Assembly: GCA_947306025.1 (NCBI GenBank)
Contig: CAMZFJ010000008.1
Location: forward strand, 1 to 18,683
Length of the DNA stretch: 18,683 nt
DNA from: an uncultured Fibrobacter sp.
GTDB lineage: Bacteria > Fibrobacterota > Fibrobacteria > Fibrobacterales > Fibrobacteraceae
Direction: 5' to 3'
Numbering within the stretch: position 1 is the stretch's first letter; each line of letters starts with the position of its first letter. This document shows positions 1-8,035 of this stretch, piece after piece. Made by a program: the position numbers and the translations under genes. Below the pieces are notes generated by a model, which worked only from the letters and a program-made list of their open reading frames with translations, was not told where the DNA came from and ran no database searches.

Positions 1-1846
1 TTCCGTTCTTTTCATATGCTTTCAAGAATTCGCGAACACTAAGGCCGGAACGGGCGTTCAAGAATGCGATTTTCTTTGCTTCTGCTGATGCTGCGGAAGA
101 AACAACTTTGTTAATGAATGACTTGAACGGCATGCTTTCGGCAAGCAACTTTTCAGGAGTGAAAAATTCATTTTCTAAAAGGTCTGTTTCGGGACATTTT
201 CCGAGAAGTACGTTTTGCAACAAATCGATGTTTTCGTTGCTGTTCAGTTTTTTTGAAAAATCGGATTCAACCGTAGGCCGTATGCTTTCAAAGCCGTTTT
301 GGAAAAGCCAATGGCCCCATAACGCAAAAGCGTTCTTTGTTTTTTCAGGAATAGCTTTGATGTTGGAACGGATGGTGTGGATAAGCGCGGCCACAGCGTT
401 GGTGCGGTCGTGTAATGTTTCATCGGCGTAATTGTCGATGAATTTGTAATCGTATTTCGCAATTCTATCGTTGGCGAGTGCAGGGATGATCGCTGCTGCA
501 ATTTCTTTCTTTGCTCCGTTTTCGACAACAACAGCAGCGGCATTTATGATTCGTGTGTTTTTCTTGATGACATTTTCGATTTCGCCAAGTTCTATGCGGT
601 AGCCGCCAAGCTTGATTTGTGTGTCGAGGCGTCCTAAAAATTCGGAGTTGCCGTCCGGCATTATGCGGGCTTTGTCTCCCGTTTTGTACCAACGTTCTCC
701 GTATATTATAGGGAATCGATCTTTAGTAAGTTCTGGCTGATTCAAGTAACCTTCGGCAACACCGATGCCTCCAATCCATAGTTCACCAGCTTCGCTTTGC
801 GCGCACTCGATACCGTTTTCGCTAACAATGCGAATCTTTTGGTTCTTTAATCCCTTGCCGTAAGGAATGGATTTCCAGTCGGCAGAAAGGGCGTTGACTT
901 CGTAATAGACCGACCAAATGGAAGCTTCGGTTGCACCTCCCAAAGAAATAAATCGGCAATTCGGCCAAAGTTTTTTGGACGTTTCGAAAAGTGAAAGTGG
1001 AATCCAATCGCCCGAAAGTAAAATCGTCTTGAGGTTAATTCCTTCTGCGCTCTTGCCGAGAACAATTGTGAACATTTCAAAAAGGGCTGGGACAGAATTC
1101 CACAATGTCACATTTTGCTCTGCTGCGATTTGTTTCCAGACGTTTGCTTCTTTCTTTGTATCTTCAGAGAGGACAATGACCTTGCCGCCGGTGGATAGCA
1201 TGCCGAAAATGTCATAGACGGAAAGATCAAAGTCCAATTCTGAAATGGCCATGCAGGCGTCATTGGCCGATATGTTGTAGCGTTCGTTGATGTCGCGAAT
1301 GGTATTGCTTGCACCACGATGTGAAATCATGACGCCCTTGGGAACGCCTGTTGTGCCTGATGTGAAAATGACGTAGGCTAGGCTTGTTGGGTCTTCGATG
1401 ATTTCGTCAATAGGCAAAGGTTCGTTTTGCAGTGCGTTGTCAATTTCAATCACGTTCCAAGCTGGATTTTCTTTGCGAATTTGTTCTGCATGAGCCGTGT
1501 CTGTGATGATTCCCGAAATCTTTGCGGCATCAAAAATCTTGTGCATTCTTTCGATGGGCTGGTGGATGCCAACGGGAATGTAGGCCGCTCCAACGGCCTG
1601 AATGCCTAGCGTGCAGAACACTTGTTCCATGCCTTTGGGGAGAACGATGGCGACAAAATCTTTCGCTTTTATACCCGTCTTTTTAAGCGCTGTTGCAATT
1701 TTCAAAGCGTTTTCAGAAAGTTCTGCGTAAGTTGTTTGGTTGTAGCTGCCATTTGCATTTCGCGAAACGAGTGCTGTTGCGTTTGGTGTTTCTTTCGCCT
1801 TTGCAAAAACGGCAGAATGGATGCATTCGAGATTATTGGTGAACAT
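1..1846 (-). CDS. Nonribosomal peptide synthetase, cysteine-type adenylation domain with embedded methyltransferase-like region (partial)
   Basis: The N-terminal 615 residues are visible; the gene continues past the left edge. It activates an amino acid as an aminoacyl-AMP. Core motifs are A3 (FTSGTTGVPKG, residues 161-171), A4 (FDLSVYDIFG, from 206), A5 (GGATEASIW, 303-311), A7 (YKTGD, about 385) and A8 (GGYRIELGEIE, 414-424). Aligning by eye to GrsA gives pocket residues D207, L208, Y211, N250, L276, S278, L302, I310, W311, which is the published cysteine code of the yersiniabactin/pyochelin synthetases. The A9/A10 motifs do not follow. From about residue 452 there is a different helical region, then LNARSGLSVREFL (596-608), resembling a degraded SAM-binding motif I. 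This fits the MT or epimerase domains embedded in the A domains of PchE, PchF and HMWP2. The ATG lies 4 bases after the thioesterase stop, so translation is probably coupled. No condensation or cyclization domain precedes the A domain, unlike HMWP2. Confidence 0.9.
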   Translation of the reverse strand, partial: MFTNNLECIHSAVFAKAKETPNATALVSRNANGSYNQTTYAELSENALKIATALKKTGIKAKDFVAIVLPKGMEQVFCTLGIQAVGAAYIPVGIHQPIERMHKIFDAAKISGIITDTAHAEQIRKENPAWNVIEIDNALQNEPLPIDEIIEDPTSLAYVIFTSGTTGVPKGVMISHRGASNTIRDINERYNISANDACMAISELDFDLSVYDIFGMLSTGGKVIVLSEDTKKEANVWKQIAAEQNVTLWNSVPALFEMFTIVLGKSAEGINLKTILLSGDWIPLSLFETSKKLWPNCRFISLGGATEASIWSVYYEVNALSADWKSIPYGKGLKNQKIRIVSENGIECAQSEAGELWIGGIGVAEGYLNQPELTKDRFPIIYGERWYKTGDKARIMPDGNSEFLGRLDTQIKLGGYRIELGEIENVIKKNTRIINAAAVVVENGAKKEIAAAIIPALANDRIAKYDYKFIDNYADETLHDRTNAVAALIHTIRSNIKAIPEKTKNAFALWGHWLFQNGFESIRPTVESDFSKKLNSNENIDLLQNVLLGKCPETDLLENEFFTPEKLLAESMPFKSFINKVVSSAASAEAKKIAFLNARSGLSVREFLKAYEKNG

Positions 1847-1850
1847 TTTT

Positions 1851-2594
1851 TTAGCCTGCGGTAGCGAGGTATTCGGGATACTGTTCAGAATTCAAAACGA
1901 AAAAATGATCTCCTTCGAATTCTTTTTCTTTAAATTCTTTTGTAGTTACGGATTGCCAGCGTTGCATAATTGAAGCGGTCGCGCCAAAGTCCTTGGAGCC
2001 GCAATTGATGTAAATCGGTGTATCGATGCGCTCTCCGTGATAAATCAAGCTTTCATTCAATGTGTAATCCTTGCGGACTTCTGGTAGAACGAAATGGAGT
2101 AATTCTTGATTTTCAAGGATTTCCTTAGGTGTAGCATTGTATTTTTTCAGTTCACGGATGAGGGCGTCATCATCCATCCAAGTCTTGAATTCGCTGGGAT
2201 CTTCATCTTGCGGGGCTTGGCGGCCTGCTGCAATCAATTTTTCTGGCTTGACATTGTACTTGCTTTGCAAATATTCAGCGACATAGAATGCCATGGCAGC
2301 GCCCATGCTGTGACCGAATAGAATAAATGGCTTGCCTTGTGTGACCTTGATAATGCTTTGACAAAGTGGTTCAAGAAGTTTTGTGAAATCGCCTACAAAT
2401 GGCTCGCGGCGGCGTGTTCCTTTGCCCGGCAATTCAACGCAAACGAAGTTCATCTTTTTTTTCTCAAGAGTCCATTTGCGGTAAACACTTGCAGAGCCTC
2501 CTGCATGGTGGAAACAGAAAATTTTTTTGTGTTCGATATCGTTCAGGGAATAGGTCGCAAAGGGGAACCAGCGTTCCTCGGGAGTTTTTTCCAT
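1851..2594 (-). CDS. Type II thioesterase of the NRPS cluster
   Basis: A 247-residue alpha/beta hydrolase of the GrsT/YbtT/PchC family. Such enzymes act in the cytoplasm and remove misloaded or stalled acyl groups from carrier-protein phosphopantetheine arms. The nucleophile elbow is GHSMG with Ser96; the likely triad partners are Asp202 (GSKDFG) and His230 (EGDHFF). The N-terminal FCFHHAGGSAS motif (27-37) is typical of these proteins. Length is normal for the family and no carrier domain is fused to it. The ATG at 2594 follows a good ribosome binding site (AAGAGGA) in the 20-base gap after the ABC gene. It lies directly upstream of the synthetase gene, so it is probably co-transcribed with the enzyme it services. 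Confidence 0.9.
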   Translation of the reverse strand: MEKTPEERWFPFATYSLNDIEHKKIFCFHHAGGSASVYRKWTLEKKKMNFVCVELPGKGTRRREPFVGDFTKLLEPLCQSIIKVTQGKPFILFGHSMGAAMAFYVAEYLQSKYNVKPEKLIAAGRQAPQDEDPSEFKTWMDDDALIRELKKYNATPKEILENQELLHFVLPEVRKDYTLNESLIYHGERIDTPIYINCGSKDFGATASIMQRWQSVTTKEFKEKEFEGDHFFVLNSEQYPEYLATAG

Positions 2595-2614
2595 TTTGTC
2601 TTTTATCCTCTTTT

Positions 2615-4333
2615 TTAAGCAATGCTCCAGCCAGCCGAAGATTGCCTTATATCCAAGAATTTCTTATATACTCCATCTATATCGCAGAGCTCCTTGTGAG
2701 TTCCGCACTGCACGATATGACCATGATCGAGAACGATAATTTGGTCTGCGTTCTTGACCGTATTCAGTCGGTGCGCAATGGAAATGACTGTTTTGCCCTT
2801 TGTGAGTTCGCTAATGGCTTCCATCAATTCGCATTCGTTTTCAGGGTCTACAGAAGAAGTGGCTTCGTCGAGAATGACAACCGGGGCGTCTTTCAAAAGA
2901 GCGCGTGCAATTGAAATGCGCTGCTTTTCGCCACCAGAAAGACTGCTGCCGTTTTCACCGATGATGGTGTTATATCCGTTGGGCAAAGCTTCGATAAAGT
3001 CGTGGCAACGAGCGCGCTTTGCGACTTCAACAATTTGCTCATGCGTAGCGCTAGGGCAACCAAACTTGATATTGTTTTCTACAGTATCGTTGAACAGGAA
3101 TACGTTCTGGAATACCATGGAAAAGTGCGAGAGTAATTCATCGGGCGCATAACTTCTGATGTCTTTGCCGCCAAAAGTAATCGATCCGGAATTTACATCC
3201 CAAAAACGGACAATCAAGTTGCACAATGTTGTTTTACCACTGCCCGAATAGCCGACAATAGCGCATTTCGATTTTGCGGGAATTTTTGCATTTATTTTGT
3301 TCAATACAATGCGTGAATCATAACCGAATGTGACGTTCTTGATTTCGATATCTGTGCTATTTTCGCTGACGGATTGATTTCCTGTAAGTTTTGGAACATT
3401 GTAAGTTTCATCCATCTGGTCCATTGCTGTTTCGATTTGTTCCATGATGAATGCTCCATTGGCGAGCAGTTCCATTTGACCATAAATAATGAATCCAGAA
3501 ACAAGAAACATCATGCCGTATGTAAAATCCATCGCTCCATAGAATGTCATCAATGCGGCTGTCGTGATAATAATGCCGCTGAAAACTTCCAGCGTTGCCC
3601 TGAAAAAGCCGTGCGGCACAAGGATTGCTTTTTCCATCGTGATGCTTGTCTTTTCAAATTCGTCAAAGCATTCGTCAAGCTTTGAAGCGTTTCCGCGACC
3701 GAATGAGCGGATGACTGCAATGCCGCGGATGTATTCGATGACGTCGTTGGTGACCCGTTCAACGGCATTGTAGCGCTTTAGCGAAAGTGAGCCAGACTTC
3801 TTTTGAATCGTAGAAAGTGAAATAATGGAAAGCAGAATTCCAAGAATAGCAACGAGACCAATTCTCCAATCGAAAATCATCAAGAATATGGAAACGCCGA
3901 ATCCTTGCAAGATGCCGCCTACCACATTATCGACGGCCATCATGGTAAAGTTTTCGAGCGTTGCCATGTTGGTTGTAATAGTATTGTTGATGCGTCCGAG
4001 CGTTTTCTTAGAAAAATAACCCATGGGAGCGCTTTTCAGCTTGTCACCGAGTTCAAGTCTTTTGTCCGTGAAAATGTTGTACCCAGACGCCAGCATGAAT
4101 ATGTTCGTCAAAAATTTTAGAATCGTTTTGCCGATAAGACCTGCTGCCAGAATGCCGACTGTCTGCCAAATGACATCCATATTGAGCTTTTCTATGTGCA
4201 GTAATACCCAAAGAATGGCGAGTACAGAACAGCTATTGAAAATGGAATTTAAAACGCTACAGACAAGTCCCCAATAAACGCGGTTCTTGTATTTGCCCGA
4301 AAGCTTGATGATGCGCTTCAATGTCTTAAGCAT
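2615..4333 (-). CDS. ABC half-transporter, fused membrane and ATPase domains (YbtQ/IrtB-like)
   Basis: A 572-residue half-transporter with an N-terminal six-helix exporter-type membrane domain (about 18-300) and a C-terminal ATPase domain. Visible motifs are Walker A GYSGSGKTT (361-369), Q-loop Gln409, signature LSGGE (465-469), Walker B VVILDE (485-490) and H-loop His521. All catalytic residues are intact. Its start overlaps the stop of the previous ABC gene in a TAATG, so the two are translationally coupled and probably form a heterodimer. In yersiniabactin and mycobactin loci such exporter-fold pairs (YbtP/YbtQ, IrtA/IrtB) import the ferric siderophore; other pairs export peptides. Sequence alone does not settle direction. 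The link to the NRPS rests on the shared operon. Confidence 0.88.
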   Translation of the reverse strand: MLKTLKRIIKLSGKYKNRVYWGLVCSVLNSIFNSCSVLAILWVLLHIEKLNMDVIWQTVGILAAGLIGKTILKFLTNIFMLASGYNIFTDKRLELGDKLKSAPMGYFSKKTLGRINNTITTNMATLENFTMMAVDNVVGGILQGFGVSIFLMIFDWRIGLVAILGILLSIISLSTIQKKSGSLSLKRYNAVERVTNDVIEYIRGIAVIRSFGRGNASKLDECFDEFEKTSITMEKAILVPHGFFRATLEVFSGIIITTAALMTFYGAMDFTYGMMFLVSGFIIYGQMELLANGAFIMEQIETAMDQMDETYNVPKLTGNQSVSENSTDIEIKNVTFGYDSRIVLNKINAKIPAKSKCAIVGYSGSGKTTLCNLIVRFWDVNSGSITFGGKDIRSYAPDELLSHFSMVFQNVFLFNDTVENNIKFGCPSATHEQIVEVAKRARCHDFIEALPNGYNTIIGENGSSLSGGEKQRISIARALLKDAPVVILDEATSSVDPENECELMEAISELTKGKTVISIAHRLNTVKNADQIIVLDHGHIVQCGTHKELCDIDGVYKKFLDIRQSSAGWSIA

Positions 4334-6087
4334 TATGCGACCTCCTTGGAATCAGAACTTGCCATGTGTCGTTCCCACATCGATTTGTAAAGTGCGCTTT
4401 TGCCCATCAGTTCATCATGGGTGCCGCTGTCGGCAACTTCGCCGTTTTCAATGACGAGAATCTTTTCTGCGTTCTTGATGGTCGAAAGTCTGTGCGCGAT
4501 GACAATGAGAACTTTATCGTGAATGAGTCTCGAAAGAGCCTTTTGAATCTCTGCTTCATTTTCGGGATCCGCATAAGCTGTAGCTTCATCTAAGATGATG
4601 ACGTCTGCATTTTTCAAAATGGCGCGCGCAATCGTAATGCGTTGGCGTTCGCCTCCTGAAAGCCTGTTGCCGGCATCGCCTGCCTTGGTGTCGTAGCCGT
4701 TTTCAAGTGCACTAATAAATTCGTGGCATCCGGCTGCTTTTGCTGCCTCGTAAACTTCTTCGTCGCTTGCTTCTGGGCGGCCCATGCGGATATTTTCCAT
4801 AATAGAAGTGTTGAACAAGTAGTTGTCTTGTGCCACATAGCTGATTTTTTGCATTTGCTGCTTGAACGGAATTTTGGAAAGGCTTACACCGCCAAGTAAA
4901 ATATCCCCTTTGCCGACATCCCAAAATCCGGCCATCAATTTTGCAATAGTCGATTTTCCGCTGCCCGAATGCCCGACAATTGCGGTAACGCCTTTTTCTG
5001 CGGTTTTAAATGAAATGTTGTTCAGAACGTTCTTGTCTTTGTAGCCAAAAGAAACATTTTTGAATTCAAAAGATGAGCCGTTGAATTGCACATTTTCGGT
5101 CGGTCGGATTTGATCTTTTTCTTCAAGAAAATCATTGACTTGTTTAAAGGACTGGAATACGGAGGCGAACATTTCGGCGTAATTCATGGATGCAAGAATC
5201 GGCCCAGAAATGCCCATGCTGAGAACCGCACAAGTGAGGAATGTGGCAAATTCAATCTTTCCGTTCATGAACAAGTAAGTACCGAGCGGAAGCGTCACAA
5301 GCAATGTCGAAGAAAGTGTATTGAGGCCTGCTGCCGAGAAAAACCAGCAACTGCGCCACCATTCAAGAGATGTATCGCGGTAGTATTTGCAAGCGTTTGT
5401 GAACTTTCCGAAAGAAGAAGCACTTTGGTTGAATGCCTTGATAACTTCAATCCCGTTTACATATTCCACAATGGCGTCGTTCATGTCGGCATTGGCCTTG
5501 TAATAGCGTGCTGATTTTTCCTTGTAGCCAATCATTTGCCCCATGGTTACCAAAAATCCCACGGGAATTGTTGCGATTGCGCCAAGTGCCATGCGCCAAT
5601 CCATCACAAATAAAACAACGATTATCGTTAAAGGGGTCACGATGTTTGCCGTCATTTCTGGCACCATGTGTGCAAAAGGCTTTTCGATGCGTTCAACGGT
5701 ATCGACGACTAACATTTTGTATGAACCCGAGGCTTTATCTAGCATTACGCCCATGGGAATGTGTTCCATTTTCTTGGTGATTGCTGTACGCAATGTTTTT
5801 AAAATGGAAAAAGCCGCTTCGTGCGAAGTCATTGTTGAAATTGTCGAAAAATATGCTTTTAAGGCAAAGGCTGCAATTGCTGTTAATCCATAAATGAGAA
5901 TGTCATTTAGCGTTACTATTTTATTATAAAAAACAGAAAGCAATTTTGCTGCGCAAAAATAAGGAACAATTCCGCAAAAAACGCCAATGATTGCTAAAAA
6001 AGAGGCTTTGGTGAGTTTTGTTTTTTGATTCCCTGCGTACATCCAAAGTAATTTGAATGAATTTTTTTGAGTGTTGTCTGTAACCAT
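4333..6087 (-). CDS. ABC half-transporter, fused membrane and ATPase domains (YbtP/IrtA-like), first gene of the operon
   Basis: A 584-residue protein with the same architecture as its neighbour: membrane domain about residues 25-310, then the ATPase domain. Motifs are Walker A GHSGSGKST (372-380), Q-loop Gln420, signature LSGGE (476-480), Walker B VIILDE (496-501) and H-loop His532. It lacks the N-terminal siderophore-interacting (FAD reductase) domain of mycobacterial IrtA, so it is closer to YbtP in layout. The start at 6087 is preceded by CAGGA about 11 bases upstream. As the promoter-proximal gene of a packed minus-strand operon it should be expressed with the thioesterase and NRPS. An MsbA-like lipid flippase is less likely because MsbA is a homodimer and is not found with NRPS genes. 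Confidence 0.88.
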   Translation of the reverse strand: MVTDNTQKNSFKLLWMYAGNQKTKLTKASFLAIIGVFCGIVPYFCAAKLLSVFYNKIVTLNDILIYGLTAIAAFALKAYFSTISTMTSHEAAFSILKTLRTAITKKMEHIPMGVMLDKASGSYKMLVVDTVERIEKPFAHMVPEMTANIVTPLTIIVVLFVMDWRMALGAIATIPVGFLVTMGQMIGYKEKSARYYKANADMNDAIVEYVNGIEVIKAFNQSASSFGKFTNACKYYRDTSLEWWRSCWFFSAAGLNTLSSTLLVTLPLGTYLFMNGKIEFATFLTCAVLSMGISGPILASMNYAEMFASVFQSFKQVNDFLEEKDQIRPTENVQFNGSSFEFKNVSFGYKDKNVLNNISFKTAEKGVTAIVGHSGSGKSTIAKLMAGFWDVGKGDILLGGVSLSKIPFKQQMQKISYVAQDNYLFNTSIMENIRMGRPEASDEEVYEAAKAAGCHEFISALENGYDTKAGDAGNRLSGGERQRITIARAILKNADVIILDEATAYADPENEAEIQKALSRLIHDKVLIVIAHRLSTIKNAEKILVIENGEVADSGTHDELMGKSALYKSMWERHMASSDSKEVA

Positions 6088-6350
6088 GGCTGTGAAATTC
6101 CTGAAAAAAGATAGATTTGGCTAACAAAATTTAGAACAGATGAATGTTTTTTTGTGGATTTTTCTCAAAAAAAAGACGGATTGGATTTTTGCAAAACTTT
6201 TTGGATTGTGGCCGAATTTTGTGTAAAATTGCCAGTTATTTTAAAAATGTTACCTTCGTCTAATTGGGCCGATTAAAGACTTTTTAGAGTAGAAAAAAGG
6301 GCTCGTTTAGATTTATTTTTGAACGTCTTTGTGAAAAAAGAAATGTAAAA
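6088..6350. promoter_or_regulatory. Divergent intergenic region between the NRPS/ABC operon and the TonB operon
   Basis: This is 263 bases of AT-rich, non-coding DNA from which both flanking operons must be transcribed in opposite directions. I found a possible promoter for the plus strand, annotated separately, and no convincing -35/-10 pair for the minus strand. No sequence close to the classical 19-base Fur box was seen, although iron control would be expected for a siderophore locus. Several A/T homopolymer runs are present. Confidence 0.5.
6201..6229 (+). promoter_or_regulatory. Possible promoter of the tonB-exbB-exbD operon
   Basis: TTGGAT at 6201-6206 and TAAAAT at 6224-6229 are separated by 17 bases, the optimal sigma-70-type spacing. 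The -10 matches 5 of 6 consensus positions; the -35 is weaker. It would give a leader of roughly 115 bases before the tonB ATG. In AT-rich DNA such matches occur by chance, so this is only a candidate. Confidence 0.3.
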
Positions 6351-7061
6351 ATGACGCAAAAACGGATTTATTCAGCACTTTCGTTCAACAGGGCCTTTTA
6401 TTTTGGGCTTGTTGTTGCAATTTTTATCCATGTTGCGGTCTTTTTGAATCCATATTTCCAAAAAAAAGAAATTCCGGTCAATCGTCCGGATTCTCCCGTG
6501 ATTCATGCCGAACGTGTGTATATTGCGCCTCCGCCTCCGCCCGAAGCGCCTCCTGTCGTAAAAAAGGTGGTTCGCGCAAAAATAATCCCGAAGGTTGTTG
6601 AAAAGCCGATTGAAGAAAAAGTCCCGGAACCGGAGCCAGAACCAATTGTAGAAACAGCTCCTGTTGCGGCTGCAGAGCCCATAGTCGAAGCTCCACCGGC
6701 TCCGCCCGCGCCACCTGTAGTAAAGGAACCGCCCAGGCCTTCGGCTGATTCTGTGAAAATGGTGACCCGCACATACTTGCGCTCGCTCAAAAAACAGTTG
6801 GAACAGATCAAGAATTATCCTGCCACGGCGAAACGCTTGAAGCAGGAGGGCGTAGTACGTGTGAGGTTCACCATCCTTGCCGATGGCAAGATAGAACAGG
6901 TTGAAGTCTCGGAATCTAGCCGCTATTCATCTTTGGATAATAGTGCGATGGATGCGGTTGCAAAAATGGAAAAGTTTCATCCCATTCCAAAAATTTTAGA
7001 AAAAGAACGCTGGAGGATTGAAATTCCTATCCAGTATAAACTTAATGCAGGGAGATCGTAA
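6351..7061 (+). CDS. tonB: TonB-family energy-transducing protein
   Basis: A 236-residue protein with the classic TonB layout. There is a short cytoplasmic N-terminus, one membrane anchor (about 16-33), a Pro/Glu/Lys/Val-rich periplasm-spanning segment (about 59-130) and a C-terminal TonB domain (about 139-236). The last contains YPATAKRLKQEGVVRVRFTI and SLDNSAMDAV. TonB carries energy from the ExbB/ExbD proton channel to outer-membrane proteins. Its stop overlaps the exbB start (TAATG). No TonB-dependent receptor is in the window; candidate clients are a siderophore receptor elsewhere or the envelope system encoded downstream. The ribosome binding site is weak. Confidence 0.92.
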   Translation: MTQKRIYSALSFNRAFYFGLVVAIFIHVAVFLNPYFQKKEIPVNRPDSPVIHAERVYIAPPPPPEAPPVVKKVVRAKIIPKVVEKPIEEKVPEPEPEPIVETAPVAAAEPIVEAPPAPPAPPVVKEPPRPSADSVKMVTRTYLRSLKKQLEQIKNYPATAKRLKQEGVVRVRFTILADGKIEQVEVSESSRYSSLDNSAMDAVAKMEKFHPIPKILEKERWRIEIPIQYKLNAGRS

Positions 7062-7639
7062 TGAATTTCATTCTCGAATTTGTAAAGCAGGGCGGTTTTA
7101 TTGGCTATATCCTAGTTGCCATGAACTTTATTGGTTATGCGATTATCATTTGGAAGGTGATTTCGTTGATTGTCTTTAATAAGACTGTGCAACCGCGTTT
7201 GACAGATAAGGTAATTCACCGCGTGGTAACTTGCAATACAGATCATCACATCATTACGGAAAGTATCCGCACCGAAATTGGCCTTGCTTTTTCTCCACTC
7301 ACGAAGGGCCTCACGACCGTCGAAAACATTGCATCTATTTCTCCGATGCTTGGTCTTTTAGGTACTGTCGTGGGGATTTTCAACGCATTTACGGTGATAG
7401 CGGCTTCAGGTCTTGATGATCCATCCGCTTTTGCGACGGGCATTAAGTTTGCCCTCGTGACAACGGTCCTTGGACTTGTGGTCGCTATCCCGCACGTACT
7501 TGCGTTCAACTACCTGAACGCTCGCATGGAGCAAGAACAGGACGAAGTCGAAAACCAGGTGCTTTTGCACTTGGGCAAAACTTTGCAAGAACGCGACGCT
7601 CGTCATTTTGGCGACTCTCGCAGAAGTGAAAAGGTTTAA
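7061..7639 (+). CDS. exbB: ExbB/TolQ/MotA-family proton channel subunit
   Basis: A 192-residue inner-membrane protein with three predicted helices: about 12-36, 87-113 and 123-151. The second contains SPMLGLLGTVVGIFNAF and the third GIKFALVTTVLGLVVAIP, both signature ExbB/TolQ segments with the Gly and Thr residues of the proton pathway. It forms the pentameric motor around the ExbD dimer. The start overlaps the tonB stop and is preceded by an AGGGAG ribosome binding site. The adjacent TonB points to ExbB rather than TolQ. Confidence 0.92.
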   Translation: MNFILEFVKQGGFIGYILVAMNFIGYAIIIWKVISLIVFNKTVQPRLTDKVIHRVVTCNTDHHIITESIRTEIGLAFSPLTKGLTTVENIASISPMLGLLGTVVGIFNAFTVIAASGLDDPSAFATGIKFALVTTVLGLVVAIPHVLAFNYLNARMEQEQDEVENQVLLHLGKTLQERDARHFGDSRRSEKV

Positions 7640-7640
7640 A

Positions 7641-8033
7641 ATGGCAAAAAGACGTCATCGAATCTCCTTGGACATGACACCGCTTATTGACTGTGTCTTT
7701 TTGTTGCTTGTATTCTTCCTGGTGACATCAGTCTTTAAGCAGGACAAGTCCGTCCTTAAACTTCTCTTGCCCGAAACTTCGAGCGAAGTCAAGCAGGAAG
7801 TTTCCGAAGGATTCTTTATTGAACTCTCGGAAACGGAAATCGCCATCAATGGTGAAATTGCATCGGTTGAAATCTTGAAGAACAAGAGCGCTGCGGTGCA
7901 AAACAAAAAGGCTCCGGTTGCCTTGAAAATCGACAAAAAAACGCCCTACGAAAAAGTCGCTGAAGTTTTGGACGTCCTCCAGCTGGAAAAAATCTACAAC
8001 ATACAGTTTGTCAATGAACTAAAGAAGGAGTGA
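7641..8033 (+). CDS. exbD: ExbD/TolR-family proton channel subunit
   Basis: A 130-residue protein with a short basic N-terminus, one membrane helix (about 14-33) and a periplasmic domain. The helix carries the invariant aspartate in MTPLIDCVFLLLVFF (Asp17), the protonatable residue of the motor. I chose the ATG at 7641 because AAGG lies about 6 bases upstream and the protein then has the standard ExbD length. An earlier in-frame ATG at 7608 would overlap exbB by 32 bases and add 11 residues. The exporter gene starts 2 bases after the stop. Confidence 0.92.
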   Translation: MAKRRHRISLDMTPLIDCVFLLLVFFLVTSVFKQDKSVLKLLLPETSSEVKQEVSEGFFIELSETEIAINGEIASVEILKNKSAAVQNKKAPVALKIDKKTPYEKVAEVLDVLQLEKIYNIQFVNELKKE

Positions 8034-8035
8034 GT

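Noticed and set aside
2399..2914. Plus-strand 171-codon frame over the thioesterase/ABC junction
   Set aside because: It is antisense to two genes with intact catalytic motifs and has no recognisable domain.
6088..6350. Fur box for the metallophore operon
   Set aside because: No stretch close to GATAATGATAATCATTATC was found by eye; a divergent or non-Fur motif cannot be excluded.
6503..6811. Minus-strand Gly/Ser/Thr-rich frame
   Set aside because: It is the reverse of the proline-rich TonB segment; the repetitive composition follows from Pro and Ala codons.
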